Source: an uncultured Rhodospirillaceae bacterium (GTDB lineage Bacteria; Pseudomonadota; Alphaproteobacteria; Reyranellales; Reyranellaceae). From it: DNA of 64,000 nt. Shown one piece after another: positions 29,398 to 37,751 of this stretch (positions are counted from its first letter, which is position 1; every line of letters begins with the position of its first letter). Below the pieces are notes generated by a model. The model made no database searches and was not told the origin of the DNA. It saw nothing but the letters and a program-made list of their open reading frames with translations. The stretch is from contig CAMFGZ010000008.1 in NCBI GenBank assembly GCA_945952105.1, positions 62,001-126,000 of the forward strand. The letters are read 5' to 3'. A program made the translations under genes and the position numbers.

Positions 29398-30258
29398 GTG
29401 TCAGGCCTGCACCCCTACGCCAATACCCGCATCGGGCTGGCGACGATGCACGAGAAGGAACGGGCGCTCGGGCCCGCCTTCCGGCGCGTGCTCGGCGCTG
29501 ATGTCGTTGCCGTGCCCGAACTGGATACCGATACCCTGGGCACCTTCTCCGGCGAGGTGCCGCGGCCGGACGTGCTGGTCGAGACCTCGCTGCTGAAGGC
29601 GGAACTCGCCTTCCAGACGATGGACGTCGATTGCGCGGTCGCGAGCGAGGGCAGCTACGGACCCATCGACCGGGTCCCGCTGATCTCCTGCGGCGTCGAG
29701 GTCCTGGCCTTCGTCGACCGCAAGCGCGGCCTTCGGCTGGTCGATACCTTCCCGACCCATCATTCGAGCTGGCGGCTGTCTCGTTTCCGTGCCGGCGATC
29801 CGGCGCGCCTCACCGTGCTGCGCGCCATGGGTTTCCCGCGCTACGGCGTGTTCGTGGCCTGCAGCAGCGACATGGACCACCCGGTGAAGGGCCTCGCCAC
29901 CGAGGAAGAGGTCATCGCCACCATGGACCGCGAGGCCGAGCGGTCCACCGAAGGGCTGGCGGTCCTTTATTCGGACATGCGCGCGCACCGCAATCCGACC
30001 CGCATGAAGGTGCTGCGCGCCGCCGGCTGGCAGCTCGCCAAGCGCCTGCAGTGTCTTTGCCCGAAATGCCAGGCGCCGGGCTTCGGTCACATCGAGTCGC
30101 GCCGTGGACTGCCGTGCGAGGCCTGCGGCGATCCCACCCACTGGATCGATTTCGAGATCGACGGCTGCTCGGTGTGCGGCCACGTCGAGGCCCGCCCGCG
30201 CAAGGACGGGCGGAAGACCGCGCCGAAGCTCTCCTGCCGGAGCTGTCGCCCAGCGTAG
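29398..30258 (+). CDS. DUF6671-like protein with C-terminal zinc ribbons
   Basis: A 286-residue protein of unknown function. The N-terminal 200 residues (start YANTRIGLATMHEKERALGP) resemble the DUF6671 family. The C-terminus holds four Cys pairs, CPKC, CEAC, CSVC and CRSC (about residues 222-284), consistent with one or two zinc ribbons. GTG 29398 is the start used, since no ATG lies before the conserved region; M17 is internal. It begins 27 nt after the M20 gene and could be cotranscribed. An inverted repeat follows directly. The DUF assignment is from memory of the family, and the biochemical role is unknown. Confidence 0.78.
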   Translation: MSGLHPYANTRIGLATMHEKERALGPAFRRVLGADVVAVPELDTDTLGTFSGEVPRPDVLVETSLLKAELAFQTMDVDCAVASEGSYGPIDRVPLISCGVEVLAFVDRKRGLRLVDTFPTHHSSWRLSRFRAGDPARLTVLRAMGFPRYGVFVACSSDMDHPVKGLATEEEVIATMDREAERSTEGLAVLYSDMRAHRNPTRMKVLRAAGWQLAKRLQCLCPKCQAPGFGHIESRRGLPCEACGDPTHWIDFEIDGCSVCGHVEARPRKDGRKTAPKLSCRSCRPA

Positions 30259-30262
30259 CAAT

Positions 30263-30334
30263 GGAGCGCGCCACTCCAGTGGCGTTCAAGTTCTTCGCTT
30301 GGAAATCATGAGCGCCACTGGAGTGGCGCGCTCC
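30263..30334. repeat. Palindromic element copy 1, between convergent genes
   Basis: Two exact 22-nt arms (30263-30284 and 30313-30334) surround a 28-nt spacer. Each arm also contains its own small palindrome CCACTCCAGTGG. It lies between the DUF6671-like gene (ends 30258) and the leftward aspartoacylase-like gene (ends 30343). A second copy at 55069-55142 differs at paired positions. There is no T run. Confidence 0.92.
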
Positions 30335-30342
30335 GATGAAAT

Positions 30343-31377
30343 CTAAACCGCTAAATCCGTCGCGAGGTGGAACAGGCAGTCGCCGCGCTCGCAGCGGGCG
30401 GGGACGCGTTTGCAGAGGACCAGGCCGGCGCGCTTGAAGTGTACGACCTCGGGCTCGCGCCACGGCGTATGGTGGAAGTGGATGCGGCCGGCCGGCTGGC
30501 CGGCCTTCACCTCGTCGCCCAGCTCGACCAGCGGCTCGAACAGGCCGCCGTCGGTCGCATAGACGTAATAGTCGTCGCCGCCGATCTCGGTGAAGCGCGT
30601 TTTCGTGGGTGCGGGCACCGGGCCTTGCAGCAGGCCGACATGGGCCAGCACGCGGCGCATCCCGTCCTCGGCAACTTTCAGCGAGCCCGGCGTCACGAGG
30701 CCGCCGCCGCCCAGCTCGGTGCCCATGCCGACCACGCCCTGGCGATACGAGGCCGAGGTGAAGGTGCGGCCGCCGCCCTGCGGTGCGGCCGAGATGTAGC
30801 TTACCGGCGCGCCGAAGGCCTTGAGCAGGCCCATGACCTTTTCCATGCGTGCAGCATCCTGATGGCGCGGCGCGAGGGCACTCGGGATATAGGTCAGCGA
30901 GCTGCCGCCGGAATGGAAGTCGAAGGCGTAGTCGAAGCCCGGCAGCAGCGCATGTTCGATCCAATAGGCGATCTGCTGCGTGATCGTGCCCTCGGCATCG
31001 CCGGGAAAGGAGCGGTTGAGGTTGCCCTCGTCGATCGGCGAGGTGCGGCGCCCGTCCATCGCAGCGGGGAAATTGGCCGATGGCAGGATCACCAGCCGCC
31101 CCTTGATGTCCTTGGGCTCGAGGCTGCGGATCAGGTTGCCCAGCCCGATCTGGCCTTCCCATTCGTCGCCGTGGTTGCCGGCCTGCATCAGCACGCTGGG
31201 GCCGTCGCCGTTCTTGATGCGCACGATGGGGATCGGGATCCAGCCATAGGCAGAGCGATGCACCGAATGCGGCACGCGCACGAAGCCGGTGGCCTTGCCC
31301 TCGGCGTTGAGGTCGATGTCCGGCGTCAGCCGGCTCATCGCGGTGAACTCGGTGGATTTCAGCGTTGCGTCGGTCAT
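30343..31377 (-). CDS. Succinylglutamate desuccinylase/aspartoacylase-family hydrolase
   Basis: A 344-residue zinc hydrolase of the AstE/AspA (M14-like) class. Zinc ligands are visible in AGNHGDEWEGQ (His and Glu) and FDFHSGG (second His). The substrate-pocket Asn-Arg is in EGNLNRSFPG. A C-terminal barrel-like domain follows (YVYATDGGLFEPLVELGDEV). These enzymes remove acyl groups from N-acyl amino acids or related amides. ATG 31377 was chosen because it follows the upstream permease stop by 1 nt with GAGAG upstream. It is last in the leftward peptide-type ABC locus. Confidence 0.88.
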   Translation of the reverse strand: MTDATLKSTEFTAMSRLTPDIDLNAEGKATGFVRVPHSVHRSAYGWIPIPIVRIKNGDGPSVLMQAGNHGDEWEGQIGLGNLIRSLEPKDIKGRLVILPSANFPAAMDGRRTSPIDEGNLNRSFPGDAEGTITQQIAYWIEHALLPGFDYAFDFHSGGSSLTYIPSALAPRHQDAARMEKVMGLLKAFGAPVSYISAAPQGGGRTFTSASYRQGVVGMGTELGGGGLVTPGSLKVAEDGMRRVLAHVGLLQGPVPAPTKTRFTEIGGDDYYVYATDGGLFEPLVELGDEVKAGQPAGRIHFHHTPWREPEVVHFKRAGLVLCKRVPARCERGDCLFHLATDLAV

Positions 31378-31378
31378 G

Positions 31379-32284
31379 TCAGCGTCTCTCGCTTCTGGGA
31401 TCGAGGGCGTCCTGCAGTCCATCGCCGAGGAAGTTGAAGGCGATGACGGTCAAGAAGATCAGAAGGCCGGGCCACAGCGCGAGCACGGGCGCTTCTTGCA
31501 ACAGCTCCTGCGCGCCGGTCAGCATGTTGCCCCAGCTCGCGGCCGGCGGCTGGATGCCGAGGCCGAGGAACGACAGGGTCGATTCGAACAGGATGAGCGT
31601 GCCGACGGACATGGTCGTGGCGACGACCAGCGTGCCGGCCGTGTTGGGCAGGATGTGACGGAACATGATGCGCCCCGGCTTGGCGCCCAGCGCCACGGCG
31701 GCGCGGGTGAAGTCACGGGCCTTGAGCGACAGGGTCTCGGCCCGGACCAGCCGTGCGACGGTGGTCCAGCCGGTGAGGCCGACGATCACAACGATGCGGT
31801 AGAGCGAGAACATCTCCGACTGCGCGACGTCGGGCGGGATGCCGAGCTTCCTCGGATCGACAGCGGCCAGCACAATCAGAAGCGGCAGTAGCGGCAGGGA
31901 GATCACGCCGTCGGTAAGGCGCATGAGGAAGGCATCGAAGCGGCCGCCGAAATAGCCCGCCACGACGCCGATGGCGGCGCCGAGGATCGCCGAGAGCAGC
32001 GCGCCGGCGATGCCGACCAGTAGCGAGACGCGGCCGCCGTCGAGCAGGCGCAGGAAGAGATCCCGGCCGAGATCGTCGGTGCCCAGCCAATGCTCGGCCG
32101 AGGGACCTTCGAACCGGCGGAAGAGGTCAGTCTGCGTCGGATCGATGCCGCGCAGTTCGGCAATCAGGGGCGCGGCCAGGGCCAGCACCAGCATGACCGA
32201 CAGGAAGGCGAGCGACGCCCAGGCGAGCCGGTGGCGCAGCAGGCGGCGCCAGGCGGCGGGGTGGCGCAGGACGACGGTCGTCAT
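31379..32284 (-). CDS. Peptide-type ABC transporter permease, DppC-like (second locus)
   Basis: A 301-residue inner-membrane permease. HWLGTDDLGRDLFLRLLDGGRVSL is the DppC signature. The EAA loop is RDFTRAAVALGAKPGRIMFRHILPN, and the end NFLGDGLQDALDPRSERR is typical. GAGGGGGACGCC precedes ATG 32284. It follows the DppB-like gene by 10 nt and abuts the aspartoacylase-like gene. No ATPase gene is in this locus. Confidence 0.92.
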   Translation of the reverse strand: MTTVVLRHPAAWRRLLRHRLAWASLAFLSVMLVLALAAPLIAELRGIDPTQTDLFRRFEGPSAEHWLGTDDLGRDLFLRLLDGGRVSLLVGIAGALLSAILGAAIGVVAGYFGGRFDAFLMRLTDGVISLPLLPLLIVLAAVDPRKLGIPPDVAQSEMFSLYRIVVIVGLTGWTTVARLVRAETLSLKARDFTRAAVALGAKPGRIMFRHILPNTAGTLVVATTMSVGTLILFESTLSFLGLGIQPPAASWGNMLTGAQELLQEAPVLALWPGLLIFLTVIAFNFLGDGLQDALDPRSERR

Positions 32285-32294
32285 GGCGTCCCCC

Positions 32295-33275
32295 TCATGG
32301 CGCCGCCTCTGCCAGCGAGACGCGCGGGTCGACCCAGGCATAGGCGAGGTCGGCCAGCAGGTTGCCGGCGATGGTCGCGGCGGTGGCCACGAGCAGGCCG
32401 ACGAGGGCGAGATTGTAGTCGTTCTCGAGGATGGCCTGGTAGATCGCCTTTCCCATGCCGGGCCAGGCGAACATCGTCTCGGTGATCAGCGCGCCCGAGA
32501 CCAGGCCGCCGAACGAGAGGGCGAGGATCGTCAGCACCGGAGACAGCGCGTTGGCGAACGCGTGGCGCCACAGCACGAGGCGCTCCGGCGCGCCCTTGGC
32601 GCGGGCCGTGCGGACATAGTCCTGCCGCAGCGCCTCGATCATCGCGCCGCGCATGAAGCGGGTGTAGCCGCCGAGCTGGACGAGCGTGAGGGTCAGCACC
32701 GGCAGCACGAGATGGCGGAGCTGCTCCACCAGCGCCGAGGCCCAGGGAGTGCCGGACCGGATATCAGCCATGCCGCCGGCCGGCAGCCAGCCGAGCTTCA
32801 CGGCGAACAGACTGATCAGCAGCAGCGCCAGCCAGAAGGGCGGGGCCGAGATGCCGCCGAAGCACAGGAGGTTGATCAGGTAGTCGGCCCGGCTGCGCGG
32901 ATGGGCGGCTGCCCACATGCCGAGCGGCAGGGCGATCGCCACCGAGATCACGAAGGCGAGGCCGGCCAGCAGCAGCGTGTTCAGCAGGCGCGGCCACAGC
33001 ACGGTCAGCACGGGTTGGCCGAAGGAGCGCGAGTAGCCGAAATTGCCCTGCAGCGCCTGCAGCAGCCAGGCGAGGTATCGCTCGAAGAGTGGCTTGTCGA
33101 GACCGTAGGCAGCGCGCAGGCGTGCAGCGTCGGCGCTGGTCATGGTCGGGTCGCCCGAGATCATCATGTCGATCGGATCGCCCGGCATCAGGCCGATCAG
33201 CAGATAGATGACGAGGCTCATCAGGAGGAGGGTGACGGCGGTCTGGACGGCGCGCGCCACGAAATAGCGGGTCAT
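32295..33275 (-). CDS. Peptide-type ABC transporter permease, DppB-like (second locus)
   Basis: A 326-residue inner-membrane permease. The start TRYFVARAVQTAVTLLLMSLVIYLL and GDPIDMMISGDP are DppB-like. QGNFGYSRSFGQPV lies in the periplasmic segment, and the EAA loop is DYVRTARAKGAPERLVLWRHAFAN. GATGAGGGC precedes ATG 33275. It follows the binding-protein gene by 28 nt. Confidence 0.92.
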   Translation of the reverse strand: MTRYFVARAVQTAVTLLLMSLVIYLLIGLMPGDPIDMMISGDPTMTSADAARLRAAYGLDKPLFERYLAWLLQALQGNFGYSRSFGQPVLTVLWPRLLNTLLLAGLAFVISVAIALPLGMWAAAHPRSRADYLINLLCFGGISAPPFWLALLLISLFAVKLGWLPAGGMADIRSGTPWASALVEQLRHLVLPVLTLTLVQLGGYTRFMRGAMIEALRQDYVRTARAKGAPERLVLWRHAFANALSPVLTILALSFGGLVSGALITETMFAWPGMGKAIYQAILENDYNLALVGLLVATAATIAGNLLADLAYAWVDPRVSLAEAAP

Positions 33276-33303
33276 GCCCTCATCCCGGCAATCTTGCCGT
33301 CAT

Positions 33304-34962
33304 CTAGTTTTCCCAGCGCCATTGCTCGACCCAGAGGGTCGAGCTGTTGAGGGTACCTGTCGGCGTTACGCCCTTGAGAGGCTTGGGAATTACGAAGGGA
33401 TCGACCCGGAAGAACAGCGGCAGCGAGGGAAGGTCGTCGGCCGCCAGCTTCTGGAATTCGGCGAACAGGGCGCGGCGCTTGGCAACGTCAAGTTCGCGTT
33501 CGGCGGCATCCAGCGCCTTGTCCATTTCCGGATTGGCGTAACCCGGATAGTTCTGGCCGCTCCAGCCATTGGCCGCCGTCGGAATTTCCTGCGAATGAAG
33601 CGAGGAGCGCGGCACGCCTTCGGGGCGCTGCACCCAGGCATACATGCCAAGCCCGCTATAGGTGCGTTTGCCCATCGCGTCGAAGAAGATGCGCGGCGTC
33701 TCTGCCTTGAGGCGGACGTCGATGCCGACCTGGCGGAGCTGGCTCTGGATCACCTGCGCCACCAGCTCGCGCACCCGGTTGCCGGCGGTGGTGCCCAGCT
33801 CGATCGATAGCTTTTCGCCGGCCGCGTTCTGCCGGATGTTGTTGCGGATCGTCGAAAATCCCGCCTCGTCGAGCAGTTTTCGGGCGGCGGCGGCATCGTA
33901 GCCGTACTGCCGGGCCGCCGGGCTGAACATAGGATCGAGTTCGCTGATCTGGCCATGGGCGATCGGCTGCTTGCCCTCGAACAGCTTCTCCGAGATCGCC
34001 TTGCGGTCGATGGCCAGCAGCATGGCCTGCCGGACGCGGCGATCGGCCAGCAGCTTGTTGTCCAGGTTGACGTCGATGTGCTCCCAGATCAGCGCCGGCT
34101 TGTAGATGACGTTGTACTTGTGGTTGTGACGCTTCTCGAAGGCGATGGCCTGGTCGAGCGACAGGCCGAGCTCGCCCAGCACATAGTCGACGCTGCCGGA
34201 CAGGAGATTGGCCTCGAGCGCCGCGGTGTTCTCGATGATGCGCACGGTGATGCGCTTGAAGTACGGCTTCTGGCCGGTCCAGCTCGGGTTCGGCTCGAGC
34301 ACCACGCGGCTGCCCGGCTGGATCTCGGTCAGGCGGTAGGGGCCGAAGGCGAGGCCGGGATTGGTCGACTGTGTGTCATAGGCGGTCTTGTTGCGATACT
34401 CGGCCGGGTTTGCGTCGAAGATCGGCTTCTCGATATGAGCCGGCAGCAACAACAGGCCGATGCTGTTGTAGTCGAAGGTGACGCGGTCGATCGTCATGGT
34501 GAAGCGCCGCTCGTCCTTGACGTTGAGCTTCAGGATTCTCTTGTAACCCTCTGAAGACGCTACGCCCGAGAGCGGATGCTTGCCGACTTCCAGGGTGAAG
34601 GCCACGTCCTTGGCGGAAACCGGCGTGCCGTCGCCCCAGCGCATGTCGCGCAGCTCGACGTCGATCTCCATGCCCTTCTTGCCGTCGGGCAGGTCGATCA
34701 CCCGTGCCTTGCCGTTCTCGATGGTCGGCAGTTCGGTGCAGACGAGGCACACGAGCTTCCAGTCGGCGTCATAGGCCGTCACCGGCCGCGCCGTCATGTT
34801 GGCGATCAGAGACTTCGCCAGCATCGAGCTGATGACCGGGTTCCAGGTCCCCGGCATCTGCGTCATGGCGACGACGAGTTCGTCCTTCACCTGCGCCTTG
34901 ACCGCGGCGGGAGAGGCGAGGGCGCCGAGCGCCAGGATGAGAGAAAAAATGCGGCGGATCAT
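33304..34962 (-). CDS. Peptide-type ABC transporter substrate-binding protein (second locus)
   Basis: A 552-residue periplasmic SBP family 5 protein. The signal peptide MIRRIFSLILALGALASPAAVKA is followed by QVKDELVVAMTQMPGTWNPV. Family landmarks: MRWGDGTPVSAKDVAFTLEV, LADRRVRQAMLLAIDRKAI and NYPGYANPEMDKALDAAE. It contains CLVCTELPT with two Cys near residue 70, which could form a disulfide. It begins 27 nt downstream of pyrE in the same direction. The ligand is unknown. Confidence 0.9.
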   Translation of the reverse strand: MIRRIFSLILALGALASPAAVKAQVKDELVVAMTQMPGTWNPVISSMLAKSLIANMTARPVTAYDADWKLVCLVCTELPTIENGKARVIDLPDGKKGMEIDVELRDMRWGDGTPVSAKDVAFTLEVGKHPLSGVASSEGYKRILKLNVKDERRFTMTIDRVTFDYNSIGLLLLPAHIEKPIFDANPAEYRNKTAYDTQSTNPGLAFGPYRLTEIQPGSRVVLEPNPSWTGQKPYFKRITVRIIENTAALEANLLSGSVDYVLGELGLSLDQAIAFEKRHNHKYNVIYKPALIWEHIDVNLDNKLLADRRVRQAMLLAIDRKAISEKLFEGKQPIAHGQISELDPMFSPAARQYGYDAAAARKLLDEAGFSTIRNNIRQNAAGEKLSIELGTTAGNRVRELVAQVIQSQLRQVGIDVRLKAETPRIFFDAMGKRTYSGLGMYAWVQRPEGVPRSSLHSQEIPTAANGWSGQNYPGYANPEMDKALDAAERELDVAKRRALFAEFQKLAADDLPSLPLFFRVDPFVIPKPLKGVTPTGTLNSSTLWVEQWRWEN

Positions 34963-34989
34963 GTCCGCCGCACCGTAGCAAAGAGCTGG

Positions 34990-35769
34990 CTAGCGGCCCA
35001 GCGGTCGAGGCGCCGGCGGGCGGCCACCATGGCTCGCCGACCACTTCTCCGGCGCTTCGAGGAAGGCGCGCGTCTCGACGAGGCCCTTCTCGTCGAAATA
35101 CTTGTGCTTCTCGGCCGCTTCCAGCGCATCCCACCAGGTGGCGAGCGCGTGCAGCTTGACGCCGGCGGCGGCCAGCATCTCGATGCTCTGCGGAAAGATG
35201 CCGTAGTGGAAGACCACGAAGCAGTCCGTGACCTTGGCCTCGGCTTTCTTTAGCGCCTCGATGAAGACCAGCTTGCTGCCGCCGTCGGTCGCGAGATCCT
35301 CGACCAGCAGGACGCGCTTGTTGGGCTTCAACTCACCCTCGATCTGGGCCATGCGACCGAAGCCCTTGGGTTGCTTGCGCACGTAGATCATCGGCTTCTT
35401 GGCCAATGCTGCCAGGAAGGCGGCGAACGGGATACCCGCGGTCTCGCCGCCGGCCACCACGTCGATCTTGCTCCAGCCGATCGTCTTCTCGATCATCTTG
35501 TGGGCGTGGGCCATGATCTTGGCGCGCGCTTCCGGGAACGAGATGATCTTGCGGCAGTCGATGTAGACCGGGCTCGCCCGTCCCGACGTGAAGATGTACG
35601 GGTTCTCCGGGCGGCAATGGATCGCCTCGATCTCCAGCAGGAGACGGGCAGTGTCCCGCGCTTCCGGCGTGCCGCTGGCGCGGTCCGAATTCGCGTTTTC
35701 TTTCAGCTTGTTGGCGGTCTTGCCTGATGTGGCTGGACCGGTCGATTTCGCCTTCTTGTTCGTCGCCAT
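34990..35769 (-). CDS. pyrE: Orotate phosphoribosyltransferase
   Basis: A 259-residue OPRTase that makes OMP from orotate and PRPP in pyrimidine synthesis. The PRPP motif is VLLVEDLATDGGSK. Orotate and dimer residues lie in ENPYIFTSGRASPVYIDCRK and YVRKQPKGFGRMAQIEG. The first 35-40 residues are Lys/Thr/Ala/Asn-rich and outside the domain, making it longer than the usual 210-230. ATG 35769 has GGGGGA upstream; GTG 35787 is a weaker option. A peptide-type binding-protein gene follows 27 nt downstream, so readthrough is likely. Confidence 0.93.
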   Translation of the reverse strand: MATNKKAKSTGPATSGKTANKLKENANSDRASGTPEARDTARLLLEIEAIHCRPENPYIFTSGRASPVYIDCRKIISFPEARAKIMAHAHKMIEKTIGWSKIDVVAGGETAGIPFAAFLAALAKKPMIYVRKQPKGFGRMAQIEGELKPNKRVLLVEDLATDGGSKLVFIEALKKAEAKVTDCFVVFHYGIFPQSIEMLAAAGVKLHALATWWDALEAAEKHKYFDEKGLVETRAFLEAPEKWSASHGGRPPAPRPLGR

Positions 35770-35881
35770 GCTGCTTTTTTCCCCCACGCCGCTTGCGACA
35801 AAATGACGGCCGTGTGTTTAGCGTTCGTACAAAGGACCGGCAAGGGCGTGGCGCCGAATCACGCTCGGAAGACCGGAATTT

Positions 35882-36511
35882 TTAGTCGGTTTCGAGGGAG
35901 GACTTGTGCTTGGTGGCCGCAACCGGGAGGTGCCAACCCCTGTAGATCGACATCAACCGCAGGAACAGGCAGAGGCCGGCTCCGGCCATGGCCGCCGGCA
36001 GGATCGGAAATCCCAGCCAAACTCCCAGGGAAACGGTACCGGCACCCGCAAGGGCGGCCACAGCGTATAGTTCCGAACGCAGGACGGTCGGCACCTGGAG
36101 GGTGAGGAGGTCGCGGGCCACGCCGCCGCCGATACAGGTGACCATCCCGAGGAGGGCGGCCATCACCGGGTTCAATCCATAGACCAGCGCCTTTTCCGTG
36201 CCGGTAACGGCGAACAGGCAGAGGCCGGCCGCGTCGAACAGCAGGACCGGCGTGCGTACCCGGTCGATCAGGTCCGAGGCGAAGAAGCCTGTCAGTCCGG
36301 CTGCGACCGTGACGGCGAGATATTGCCAGTTGCTGAAGGCAGCGGGTGGCACGGCGCCGATCATCAGGTCGCGCACGATGCCGCCCGCCACACCGGCCGC
36401 CCAGGCGACGACCAGCACGCCGAACAGATCCAGCCGCTTGTGGACACCCCGGGTCGCGCCACTGATGGCGAACACGAAGGTTGCGGCCAGGTCCATCGCA
36501 TCGAACAGCAT
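35882..36511 (-). CDS. TRIC-like (UPF0126) channel family membrane protein
   Basis: A 209-residue protein with two internally repeated halves of about three helices each. Paired glycine-rich kinks, VAGGIVRDLMIG and IGGGVARDLLT, are the signature of the bacterial TRIC-type family (YadS/YicG). Family members conduct cations or move glycine-like solutes across the inner membrane. It is divergent from a DUF1345 gene with 63 nt between starts. Confidence 0.88.
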   Translation of the reverse strand: MLFDAMDLAATFVFAISGATRGVHKRLDLFGVLVVAWAAGVAGGIVRDLMIGAVPPAAFSNWQYLAVTVAAGLTGFFASDLIDRVRTPVLLFDAAGLCLFAVTGTEKALVYGLNPVMAALLGMVTCIGGGVARDLLTLQVPTVLRSELYAVAALAGAGTVSLGVWLGFPILPAAMAGAGLCLFLRLMSIYRGWHLPVAATKHKSSLETD

Positions 36512-36574
36512 TTCGGGACATTACAGCGATTGCCGCCCGCCGCCGAGATGGCAGAGTGCGGGCATGGAACCGAC

Positions 36575-37246
36575 ATGACAGACACGACCGCCCCGCCTCG
36601 CAGCTTTCGCCGCTTCGTTCGTGCCCGCGCCCGGTTGCTGGTGGCTCTCGCCGCCGGTCTCACCCTGTTCCTGGCGCTGCCGCAGGACATGCGGATCGAG
36701 ACCAGGGGACTGCTGGCCTGGGACCTGATGGCCCTGGTCTACGTCGCCTCGACGCTGCACATGATCATGAAGTCCACCGTCGACACCTGCTATGCCCGTG
36801 CCGCTTACTACGACGAAGGCGACTGGGTGATCCTGCTGGTCGTGATCGTGAGCGCCGGCGCGAGCTTCGCCACGATCTTCTCGGAACTGGCGATGCTCAA
36901 GAACCCGCACGCCTCGCTCTTCCACGCGCTCGCAATTTCGGGGGCAACCGTCGCCCTGTCCTGGACGTTCACGCATCTCGTGTTCACCCTGCACTACGCC
37001 AACATCTACTATCGCCCTGACGATGACGGACCGGGTGGCCTGGAGTTTCCGGGCGACCGGCCGCCGGATTATCGAGATTTCCTCTACTATTCCTTCGTGA
37101 TCGGCTGTGCGGCACAGACCGGCGACGTGGGGACAGTGTCGCCGGCGATGCGCCGCATCACGCTCGTCCATGGCATCGTGGCCTTCACCTTCAACACCGC
37201 GATCCTGGCCCTCACCATCAACGTCGGAGCGAGTCTCCTCGCATGA
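36575..37246 (+). CDS. DUF1345 family membrane protein
   Basis: A 223-residue membrane protein with about five helices. FTHLVFTLHYANIYYRPDDDG and DFLYYSFVIGCAAQTGDVG are the conserved DUF1345 core. Function unknown. ATG 36575 follows a GGAAC element; longer frames upstream lack conserved sequence. It overlaps the next gene (TspO) by 4 nt (ATGA), so the two are translationally coupled. Confidence 0.88.
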   Translation: MTDTTAPPRSFRRFVRARARLLVALAAGLTLFLALPQDMRIETRGLLAWDLMALVYVASTLHMIMKSTVDTCYARAAYYDEGDWVILLVVIVSAGASFATIFSELAMLKNPHASLFHALAISGATVALSWTFTHLVFTLHYANIYYRPDDDGPGGLEFPGDRPPDYRDFLYYSFVIGCAAQTGDVGTVSPAMRRITLVHGIVAFTFNTAILALTINVGASLLA

Positions 37247-37740
37247 GCACCAAACGTCCGGATGTCGGCACCGGCAAGGACCTGCTGGCACTTGCGCTCT
37301 TCGTGGGCCTTTGCCTCGGTATCGGCGGGCTGGGCGGTGCCGTTACCGCCGAGAGCGTCACGACCTGGTACACCACCCTCGACAAGCCGTCGTTCAATCC
37401 GCCCAACTGGATCTTCGGGCCTGTCTGGACGACCCTCTACGTCCTGATGGGAATTGCGGCCTGGCGGGTCTGGCGCGCTGCCGACCGCGACACCGCGCGC
37501 GGGGCCCTGGCCGTCTTTGCCCTGCAACTGGCGGTCAACCTGGGCTGGAGCGTGGCTTTCTTCGGCCTTCGCCATCCCGGCCTCGCCGTCGTCGTCATCC
37601 TCGCGCTCGACCTGCTGGTGCTGTCGACGGCGCTGATGTTCCGCCGCATCGACCGCCTGGCGGCGTGGCTGTTCGTGCCGTATCTTGCCTGGATCGCCTT
37701 CGCGACGGCGTTGAACATCGCCATCTGGCGCCTGAACTAG
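37243..37740 (+). CDS. tspO: TspO/MBR family protein
   Basis: A 165-residue five-helix membrane protein of the tryptophan-rich sensory protein/translocator family. WYTTLDKPSFNPPNWIFGPVWT is the diagnostic N-terminal motif, WAFFGLRHPG-like sequence (SVAFFGLRHPGLAV) follows, and the final helix carries WIAFATALNIAIWRLN. In Rhodobacter TspO binds porphyrins and modulates oxygen-dependent gene expression. Here it is coupled to DUF1345. It converges with the COG0523 gene. Confidence 0.95.
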   Translation: MSTKRPDVGTGKDLLALALFVGLCLGIGGLGGAVTAESVTTWYTTLDKPSFNPPNWIFGPVWTTLYVLMGIAAWRVWRAADRDTARGALAVFALQLAVNLGWSVAFFGLRHPGLAVVVILALDLLVLSTALMFRRIDRLAAWLFVPYLAWIAFATALNIAIWRLN

Positions 37741-37751
37741 CGGCTGGCCCT

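Noticed and set aside
30263..30334. Palindromic element as a simple intrinsic terminator
   Set aside because: There is no T run on either strand and the spacer is 28 nt, so I list it as a repeat element instead.
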